From JAGPCK01 sp964535575 (GTDB lineage Bacteria; Bacteroidota; Bacteroidia; UKL13-3): 64,000 bases of DNA. The notes beneath the pieces were generated by a model. It saw only the letters and a list, made by a program, of their open reading frames with translations. It searched no databases and was not told where the DNA came from. The stretch lies in the NCBI GenBank assembly GCA_964535575.1, contig CAZHTC010000001.1, forward strand, positions 558,001 to 622,000. The letters are read 5' to 3'. Below, piece after piece: positions 57,972 through 64,000 of the stretch; position 1 is the stretch's first letter; the number at the start of each line of letters is the position of its first letter. A program made the translations under genes and the position numbers.

Positions 57972-58439
57972 TCAGGAAAGAAGTTTTTGCCTGAGTAAAA
58001 ACTCCAGTTGTTCGTTTACGGTGAGCAGTTGAGAAATTAAATCTTTATTTTGTTCCCTTAGAGAGAATACTTCATACCCATTTCTGAAAACGGCCCGCAA
58101 TTGTTGTTCGTCCCAGGGCTTGGTGAGGTAATAAAAAATCTGGCCTTTGTTAATGGCATCCACCACTGCTTCAATATCGGTGTAACCGGTAAGTAAAATC
58201 CGGATGGGATTAGGAAAATCCGGTATGATGGATTCTAAAAATTCAACCCCGGTAACCCCGGGCATGCGCTGGTCGGTAACCAAAATATGAATGGGGACCT
58301 GTTCCAAAATCGCCCTACCCTCCTGAGCCGAAAGGGCAATATGGACATCAAAATCCCGTCTGAAAACCGCTTTAAATGAATTCAGGTTATTAATTTCGTC
58401 ATCCACGTAAAGGATGCTGATCTTTTTGTTTTCAGCCAT
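57972..58439 (-). CDS. Single-domain response regulator
   Basis: A 155-residue protein with a complete receiver domain (about 7-125): acidic pair Asp 13/Asp 14 in LYVDDEINN, phospho-acceptor Asp 56 in VTDQRMPGVTGVEF, Thr in LLTGYTDIEAV and the Lys in LTKPWDEQQL. A C-terminal coiled-coil segment (QNKDLISQLLTVNEQLEFLL) follows in place of an output domain. The receiver closely resembles that in the hybrid at 62589. It is convergent with the hydrolase, 2 bases apart, and divergent from the E1-like gene. Confidence 0.9.
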   Translation of the reverse strand: MAENKKISILYVDDEINNLNSFKAVFRRDFDVHIALSAQEGRAILEQVPIHILVTDQRMPGVTGVEFLESIIPDFPNPIRILLTGYTDIEAVVDAINKGQIFYYLTKPWDEQQLRAVFRNGYEVFSLREQNKDLISQLLTVNEQLEFLLRQKLLS

Positions 58440-58554
58440 TTAATTCAATTGTTATCCAAAAATAACGATACAGACTCTGATAAACGACAAAATTCACCAT
58501 TATTTTTAAATAATTCATCGAATATTTATAAATTGCTTTCATTATTTACTAATC

Positions 58555-59667
58555 ATGCCTGCCCCATCTCCAATTGAACAGTTACTGATACCCGGTGAAC
58601 GGAATGATTTTTCGTGGAAGGTATCCGTTTTTAATCTACAGGAAACTGCTGACCGTGAAAAACTTGAAATATTACTTGCCGAAAATCCCGGATGCACGCG
58701 CATTGATACCATGAAGCAGCAGCTTGCCGAGCTGGCTAAAATACGAAACGCTCATAAAAAATTAACTCCCGAAGAAACCGATGAATGGATAATTTCTTTT
58801 TTAAACGGCCGATCAATGGCTGCTTACGGAGTATGGGTTTATTACCCCTGGAGCAACCGGCTGGTTCATACATTGGGTAAGGAAGAGTTTATTGAAGTAC
58901 GCACCAGCCGCAATCTGTACAAAATAACACACGAAGAGCAGCAACTGTTATCAACTAAGTGCATAGCCATTATTGGCCTTTCTGTTGGTAAATCTATAGC
59001 TTTGGCTTTAGCAACCGAGCGCATTTGCGGAAAGATGAAGCTGGCCGATTTCGACACACTTGACCTGAGTAATTTAAACAGGCTGAACGCGGGCATTCAG
59101 GATATAGGATTGCCCAAAACCATTATTGCCGCCCGTGAAATTGCCGAACTTGACCCATACCTGGAAGTGGAACTTTTTGAAGATGGCCTTACAGCCGAAA
59201 ACACCGGTTCCTTTTTTGGCGGAACAGTAAAACCGGATCTTTTGATTGAGGAGTGCGACAGTTTGGACATAAAAGTAATGGCCAGGTATAAGGCCCGCGA
59301 ATTGGGAATGCCGGTAATCATGGATACCAACGACCGTGGTATGCTCGATATTGAGCGATTTGATCTGGAACCTGCACGTCCTGTGTTACACGGACTCATG
59401 GAAGGAATAAATCCCGAAACCCTAAGCACACTCACACAGCCCGAAAAGCTGAATGTGGTGCTGAAAATGATAAACAGCGAACAGATTTCCGAGAGGTTAA
59501 AACGCACCATGAGTGAAGTGGGACGCACCGTAGTTTCCTGGCCTCAGCTGGCATCGGCTGTTTATTTGGGTGGAGCTTTGGGGGCTCATTGCAGCAGAAA
59601 AATATTGTTAAACGAACATTTGCCTTCGGGCAGATTTTATATTGATTTAGATGAACTGATTAACTAA
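58555..59667 (+). CDS. E1/ThiF-like adenylation-domain protein
   Basis: A 370-residue protein. An N-terminal region of ~125 residues (helical and unassigned) precedes a ThiF/E1-type Rossmann domain: IAIIGLSVGKSIALALATER at 137-156, the acidic strand DFDTLDLSNLNR at 165-176 with the ATP-contact Arg 176, and PKTIIAAREIAELDPYLEV with the conserved Lys. The P-loop is GLSVGKS (141-147) instead of GxGGLG. No zinc CxxC and no clear catalytic Cys are visible, so it may adenylate a small acid rather than a ubiquitin-like protein. It resembles the ThiF part of Rv1355c-like proteins. The next ORF is in the same frame after a single TAA. Confidence 0.7.
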   Translation: MPAPSPIEQLLIPGERNDFSWKVSVFNLQETADREKLEILLAENPGCTRIDTMKQQLAELAKIRNAHKKLTPEETDEWIISFLNGRSMAAYGVWVYYPWSNRLVHTLGKEEFIEVRTSRNLYKITHEEQQLLSTKCIAIIGLSVGKSIALALATERICGKMKLADFDTLDLSNLNRLNAGIQDIGLPKTIIAAREIAELDPYLEVELFEDGLTAENTGSFFGGTVKPDLLIEECDSLDIKVMARYKARELGMPVIMDTNDRGMLDIERFDLEPARPVLHGLMEGINPETLSTLTQPEKLNVVLKMINSEQISERLKRTMSEVGRTVVSWPQLASAVYLGGALGAHCSRKILLNEHLPSGRFYIDLDELIN

Positions 59668-59676
59668 GGCAGCACA

Positions 59677-60393
59677 CTGAAAACAGAAATTGTTAGCATA
59701 AGGGTATTTCGGGCGGTTGAAGACAACGCTTCCTGTTTGCGATTTGCCGAAGGGCACTCAAACGTGTTGCGCGATTATGGTGTTACCAAAGTAACCTCTG
59801 CCAAAAACGACTGGATCAATAATCCCGATGTATATGTAGTGATTGTAGAATCGCCTGACGGAAAAATTACCTATGGTGGCGAACGGATTCATGTGGCCAA
59901 TGGAGTAAATCCGTTGCCAATTGAAACAGCCATTGGAGTAGTGGATGCAGGTATTTATGATTTGGTGGCAAAGTATGTTCCGGGACGAACAGGAGAATTG
60001 TGTGGCCTGTGGAATTCAAAAGCGATAGCCGGACATGGAATTAGTGTATTGCTTAGTAAAATTGGTGTGGCCCTGTCCATGCGCCTGCAATTAGGAAGTT
60101 TATTTGTGTTGTGTGCTCCTTACACCGTAGCTATGACACAAATGTGTGGATTTGAAATCGAAACTTCCATTGGCAATCAGGGAACTTTTTATTACCCCAA
60201 ACTTGATTTAATTGCCACTTCATTAATAATAAAAGATGTGAGAAACATTCCCACAGCCGATCCGGAAATAAAAACAGAAATCCTTTCCTACTCGTCATCG
60301 GGCAAAATGCATACACATGAAAAAGGCCCAAAAGGTGAACTTGATGTAGAACTTAACTTAACAATTCAAAGAAATGTAAATTTAAATATATAG
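59677..60393 (+). CDS. GNAT-like protein, same frame as the E1-like gene, non-canonical start
   Basis: The frame is open from just after the E1-like TAA (59665-59667) to TAA 60391-60393. Its first ATG/GTG/TTG that leaves a plausible protein is TTG 59737, which cuts a good N-terminal strand (TEIVSIRVFRAVEDNASC). Starting at CTG 59677 gives 238 residues. The region IVESPDGKITYGGERIHVAN, TGELCGLWNSKAIAGHGI and LGSLFVLCAPYTVAMTQMCG has the strand/helix pattern of a GNAT acyltransferase and recalls N-acyl-amino acid or autoinducer synthases, but the call is by eye. A histidine kinase gene follows after 11 bases. Confidence 0.55.
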   Translation: MKTEIVSIRVFRAVEDNASCLRFAEGHSNVLRDYGVTKVTSAKNDWINNPDVYVVIVESPDGKITYGGERIHVANGVNPLPIETAIGVVDAGIYDLVAKYVPGRTGELCGLWNSKAIAGHGISVLLSKIGVALSMRLQLGSLFVLCAPYTVAMTQMCGFEIETSIGNQGTFYYPKLDLIATSLIIKDVRNIPTADPEIKTEILSYSSSGKMHTHEKGPKGELDVELNLTIQRNVNLNI

Positions 60394-60404
60394 CTAAACC
60401 CATT

Positions 60405-62564
60405 ATGAATTTTGTCAGAATTACTTTTATTTACCTCTTCACCTTTTACTGTTACAGCATAAAAGCGCAACAGCCCTTTGAGGTCACAACAGCCGAAGCC
60501 AATCCACTTATTCCGCAACAATACCTTTACCTTTTTGTGGACTCTACTGCTTCGCTTTCCATTCACAAGGTATCTGAGCTGAAAGGGCTGTTTCAACCCA
60601 GCCCTACCGCAGTGCCGCATCATCCGGTTACCAAATCAAATTTCTGGATTCACTTTAAAATAAAAAATCAAGTCCTTTTTACCAAAGTGCTTATTACCGT
60701 TCAAAATGCGGTATTGCAAAATGTTACTCTGTACTACAGGGCCGAAGGCGATTCTTTTGCGGTTACCGAAATCACCAAAAACAAATCTTTTAACCATCGC
60801 ACGTATCAGTCGCAAAACCCGGTTTTCAGTCTCCCCTCGTCTGACCACGAAGTAATGTACGACTGTTATTTATTAGTTAACAGTTATACGGAGTTGCAAA
60901 CTCCGGTATACGTGGGTACCGCTGCTTCTATGCTGGAAAAGATTGAAGAAAAAGATTACTCGTTTGGTATTTACACGGGAATAATGCTGGTTATTTTTCT
61001 TTATAATCTTTTTATATTTTTTATAGTAAAAGACCGCAGCTACCTTTTCTATATCATTTACATTGCCTCGGTGGCTTTTGTTCAGATAAGCCTTCAGGGA
61101 TTCGGATATAAATACCTGTGGCCCCATTATCCGGGCTTTGAGAAAATGAGTCCTTTTCTGTTCTCGGCCTTTACTGCGTTTACTTCCATTGCCTTTATCC
61201 GTAATTTTTTACAGGTAAAATTGTTTACTCCGCGCTTAAATCATTTTCTATCCGCAATTTTTGTACTCTATGCCATTACGCTTGTGTTTGCCTTTGCCGG
61301 ATTTAAACACGAAGCCTATAATTTACTCAACCTGCTTGCCCTCATTCTTGCATTACTCATGTTATGGGTGGCCATTTACATTCGCATCACCAGGCGTACC
61401 CGATCATCGCTGTTCTTTATTATTTCATGGGGTGCCTTTTTGGGAAGCATCATTGTGTTTGTACTAAAAGACGTAGGTGTTTTACCTTTTAACAATATCA
61501 CCACCTCCTCGTTGCAGATAGGCTCAGCTGCCGAAGCCATTTTGCTTTCCATAGCACTGGCCGACCGAATTAATGTGCTGAAACGGGAAAAGGAAATTTC
61601 GCAAGCCGAAGCACTGCGTGTGTCAATGGAAAACGAGCGCATTATACGCGAACAGAATATTGTGCTGGAACAAAAAGTTGCCGAACGGACACATGAATTG
61701 AAAGAGGCTAATTCAGACCTGAATACTGCCATGACCAAATTAAAAGATGCGCAAACCCAATTGGTAGATGCCGAAAAAATGGCCTCGCTGGGTCAGCTTA
61801 CTGCGGGGGTTGCCCACGAAATTAATAACCCTATCAATTTTGTAAGCTCCAATATAAAACCGCTGAAACGCGATGTAGATGACATTATAGAATTGCTTTC
61901 CAGATACGAACATATGGGAAGTTATAACCTGCCCGATGATGCCAGAGCTTACCTGACAGAAATTGATAAATTTAAAACCGAAATTGACTACACGTATATC
62001 CGCGAAGAAATTGATATTTTACTGAGAGGAATGTATGAAGGAGCCACCCGTACGGTTGAAATAGTGAAAAGTCTTAAAAACTTTTCGCGGCTAGATGAGG
62101 CTGATTTAAAATACGTAAACGTAAATGAAGGAATCAACTCAACGCTTATTCTTTTAAACAACCAATTGGGCGACCGCGTAAAAGTAAATAAAGACCTGGG
62201 AAGTATTCCTGATATAGAATGTTTTCCCGGAAAACTAAATCAGGTTTTTATGAATATACTGAACAATGCCATTTATGCGGTTCGTAAACGGGATGACGTG
62301 GCCGGATTGATTACAGCCAAAACCTATTTCGAAGACGAGCGCGTAGTGATTAAAATATCGGATAATGGCACAGGAATGACTCCCGAAGTAAAAGCCCGCA
62401 TTTTTGATCCGTTTTTTACCACCAAAGATGTGGGCGAAGGTACAGGGCTGGGTTTGTCTATTGTTTATAAAATAATTGAATCGCATAAGGGAACCATAGA
62501 GGTAGAATCGGAACCGGGGGCAGGTACCGAATTCACCATTAAACTTCCCAAATCACAAAATTAA
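60405..62564 (+). CDS. 7TMR-DISM sensor histidine kinase
   Basis: A 719-residue membrane kinase. Signal peptide to about residue 22, an extracellular 7TMR-DISMED2 jelly-roll domain (about 40-175), seven transmembrane helices (about 185-395), a coiled coil (about 395-460), then HisKA with phospho-acceptor His 471 in VAHEINNPINFV and a HATPase domain with N-box 617-621 (NILNN), G1 DNGTGM 653-658 and G2 GTGLGLSIV 679-687. It senses an external ligand, often a carbohydrate in this class. It follows the GNAT-like gene by 11 bases and precedes the hybrid regulator by 24. Confidence 0.92.
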   Translation: MNFVRITFIYLFTFYCYSIKAQQPFEVTTAEANPLIPQQYLYLFVDSTASLSIHKVSELKGLFQPSPTAVPHHPVTKSNFWIHFKIKNQVLFTKVLITVQNAVLQNVTLYYRAEGDSFAVTEITKNKSFNHRTYQSQNPVFSLPSSDHEVMYDCYLLVNSYTELQTPVYVGTAASMLEKIEEKDYSFGIYTGIMLVIFLYNLFIFFIVKDRSYLFYIIYIASVAFVQISLQGFGYKYLWPHYPGFEKMSPFLFSAFTAFTSIAFIRNFLQVKLFTPRLNHFLSAIFVLYAITLVFAFAGFKHEAYNLLNLLALILALLMLWVAIYIRITRRTRSSLFFIISWGAFLGSIIVFVLKDVGVLPFNNITTSSLQIGSAAEAILLSIALADRINVLKREKEISQAEALRVSMENERIIREQNIVLEQKVAERTHELKEANSDLNTAMTKLKDAQTQLVDAEKMASLGQLTAGVAHEINNPINFVSSNIKPLKRDVDDIIELLSRYEHMGSYNLPDDARAYLTEIDKFKTEIDYTYIREEIDILLRGMYEGATRTVEIVKSLKNFSRLDEADLKYVNVNEGINSTLILLNNQLGDRVKVNKDLGSIPDIECFPGKLNQVFMNILNNAIYAVRKRDDVAGLITAKTYFEDERVVIKISDNGTGMTPEVKARIFDPFFTTKDVGEGTGLGLSIVYKIIESHKGTIEVESEPGAGTEFTIKLPKSQN

Positions 62565-62588
62565 TTTTACCTTTATCCGGAAATTTGT

Positions 62589-63695
62589 ATGACACCCAAG
62601 CCCAAAATTTCTGTTCTGTATCTTGACGATGAGTTGCACAACCTCGAATCGTTTAAGGCTGCCTATCGTAAAGATTATAACATTTTTATTACCGACAAGC
62701 CCGAAGAAGCAGAAGAAATTCTGAAAAGGGAAGAAATTCAGATTGTGATTTCCGACCAGCGTATGCCGCAAATTACGGGTGTGGAGTTTTTTGAAAAAAT
62801 CCGGAATCACCACTCCGAACCCGTTCGAATTCTTATTACAGGATATACCGATATAAAAGCAGCCATTGACTCTATTAACCGAGGAGAAGTTTTCAGATTT
62901 ATTGATAAACCGTGGGACCACGACTACGTAAAAAATGCCATTGAAAATGCGTATGATATTTACCGCACCCGAAAGGAATTAAGGGAACGAAATTCGCAAC
63001 TTGAAAAAGCCTATAACGAACTCGATAAATTTATTTACAGTGCCTCACACGACTTGCGTGCGCCCCTGATGTCGGTGCTCGGCATTGCCCAGTTGGCTAA
63101 ATTAGACACCAATTTTACCAGGGAAAATATTGATAATTACCTTAACCTGATTGAGCAGTCGGTTAAAAAACTAGATACGTTTATTATCAATATTATTGAC
63201 TACTACAAAAACTCGCGTTCGGGCACTGAAATAAGTGCAGTAGATTTTAAACAATTAGTTAATGAAATAAAAGACAGCTTCCATTTTATTCCCGGAAACG
63301 AGGAAGTACGTTACGAAATTCAGATTGAACAAACAGGTCAGTTTTTTTCAGACCCTGTAAAACTGCGCATTATTTTAAATAACCTTATTGGTAATGCACT
63401 TAAATATCAGAAGAAAGACAATTCAGAAAAGTTTATCAAAATTACCATTAATAGTAATGATGATGCATGCACCATCGTAATTGAAGACAATGGCATTGGT
63501 ATTGGCGAAAACGATCTTGAAAATGTTTTTAAAATGTTTTTCCGCGGCACTTCGCAAAACAGCGGATCGGGTATTGGCCTTTATGTGGTAAATGAAGCCA
63601 TTCATAAACTCAATGGCCGCATAAATGTAACTTCTGCTCAACACGCGGGTACCACTTTTTCAATCGAAATTCCCGCATCCGAAAAAAATGATTAA
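62589..63695 (+). CDS. Receiver-histidine kinase hybrid
   Basis: A 368-residue cytoplasmic protein in the order receiver then kinase. Receiver domain (about 6-125): acidic pair Asp 13/Asp 14, phospho-acceptor Asp 56 (VISDQRMPQITGVEF), Lys 107 (FIDKPWD). A coiled-coil linker follows, then HisKA with His 154 (FIYSASHDLRAPLMSVLG) and a HATPase domain with ILNNLIGNALKY, IEDNGIGIGE and GSGIGLYVVNEA. It can relay a signal from the membrane kinase to another receiver. Its end overlaps the next regulator by eight bases. Confidence 0.93.
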   Translation: MTPKPKISVLYLDDELHNLESFKAAYRKDYNIFITDKPEEAEEILKREEIQIVISDQRMPQITGVEFFEKIRNHHSEPVRILITGYTDIKAAIDSINRGEVFRFIDKPWDHDYVKNAIENAYDIYRTRKELRERNSQLEKAYNELDKFIYSASHDLRAPLMSVLGIAQLAKLDTNFTRENIDNYLNLIEQSVKKLDTFIINIIDYYKNSRSGTEISAVDFKQLVNEIKDSFHFIPGNEEVRYEIQIEQTGQFFSDPVKLRIILNNLIGNALKYQKKDNSEKFIKITINSNDDACTIVIEDNGIGIGENDLENVFKMFFRGTSQNSGSGIGLYVVNEAIHKLNGRINVTSAQHAGTTFSIEIPASEKND

Positions 63696-64000
63696 ACAGT
63701 TTGCCTTTGTTTTAATTGACGACAGCGATTTGGATATTTTCATCAATGAAAAGTTCTTATCCATTTCCGACCTGGCTTCTTCTATCCGCTCGTTTACCGA
63801 TGCCGAATCGGCCCTTGCTTATTTTGCAAGCAACCCGAAAACAGAAACCGAAACCATTGTATTGCTCGATTTGCAATTAGCTGGCATGAGTGGTTTTGAT
63901 TTTTTAGATGCCTTTTGCCTGCTCGATGAATCGCTTCGGAAAAACATACGCTTATTTATGCTTTCCTCTACTGCCGATGACAGCGATTTTGAACGGGCCA
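63688..64000 (+). CDS. Response regulator receiver protein (cut by window end)
   Basis: The ATG at 63688 lies in the last bases of the hybrid kinase gene. The visible 104 residues form most of a receiver domain: FVLIDDSDLDIFINEKFL with the acidic pair, the phospho-acceptor in VLLDLQLAGMSGFDF, and LFMLSSTADDSDF. No output domain is visible; the protein continues beyond the window. Overlap with the kinase gene makes it a likely cognate partner. Confidence 0.9.
   Translation, partial: MIKQFAFVLIDDSDLDIFINEKFLSISDLASSIRSFTDAESALAYFASNPKTETETIVLLDLQLAGMSGFDFLDAFCLLDESLRKNIRLFMLSSTADDSDFERA

Noticed and set aside
1..64000. CRISPR arrays, tRNA and rRNA genes, riboswitches, prophage
   Set aside because: No regularly spaced short repeats, no cloverleaf with a CCA-type end, no phage genes, and no known riboswitch motif before moaA, purK or purH were seen by eye. 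Low-similarity RNA genes could still be missed.

Overview
The window is a 64 kb chromosomal segment of a Bacteroidota bacterium, probably in the Cytophagia/Chitinophagia/Flavobacteriia breadth. This rests on A+T-rich DNA, promoters of the TTTG/TAnnTTTG type, lipoproteins and beta-barrel proteins with short signal peptides ending in AQ, DUF4468, KirBac, 7TMR-DISM histidine kinases and a Bacteroidota-type DsbD. Most of it is ordinary housekeeping and cell-envelope DNA. No tRNA, rRNA, CRISPR array, prophage or integrase gene was recognised.

Layout. 1-7.6 kb: end of an FkbM-like methyltransferase, a DUF4468 protein, an M1 aminopeptidase lipoprotein, a TPR lipoprotein, a truncated FAD-protein remnant, DUF486, Ppx/GppA, rpsT, radC and a GGR-type flavoprotein. 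7.6-16.1 kb: a LysM glucosaminidase, dsbD, gmhA, two tandem acyltransferase-3 genes separated by a duplicated gmhA 3' end, and comM. 16.1-17.0 kb: a RAYT transposase unit with nested inverted repeats. 17.2-25.5 kb: small lipoproteins, purK-purE, a metzincin-like protease, an ALDH7-type dehydrogenase, a DUF3108 protein and a beta-barrel protein. 25.5-34.2 kb, all minus strand and tightly packed: molybdenum-cofactor genes (moaA, tauE-like, moaD, moeB, moaE, fused moaC-mogA) downstream of sugar-nucleotide genes (wbpD-like, galE, rfbB, rfbA, phosphoglucose/phosphomannose isomerase). 34.2-38.7 kb: a KirBac channel, then uxs, ugd and a DegT aminotransferase. 38.8-47.1 kb: a beta-barrel gene, waaA, an Hpt protein, and the rod-shape operon mreB-mreC-mreD-mrdA-rodA.

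47.1-52.9 kb is the accessory region. Small genes with different codon use are separated by long imperfect inverted repeats that have a shared architecture (left arm TAACAGC...TTGCAAT, right arm ...GCAAACCGTTA). It resembles a gene-cassette array without a visible integrase. Its right edge holds a GIY-YIG gene between 58-bp direct repeats of a palindromic family.

52.8-64 kb: a short ssb, purH, an SRPBCC protein, a beta-barrel protein, an alpha/beta hydrolase, then a signalling locus: a lone receiver protein, an E1/ThiF-like enzyme, a GNAT-like protein with no canonical start and in the same frame as the E1 gene (one TAA apart), a 7TMR-DISM histidine kinase, a receiver-kinase hybrid and a further receiver cut by the window end.

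Functionally the central genes supply activated sugars, Kdo transfer, O-acylation and heptose isomerisation for surface polysaccharide/LPS, next to the wall-elongation machinery. The two places most likely to repay study are the cassette-like array (47.6-52.1 kb) and the E1/GNAT-like/two-component locus (58-64 kb).
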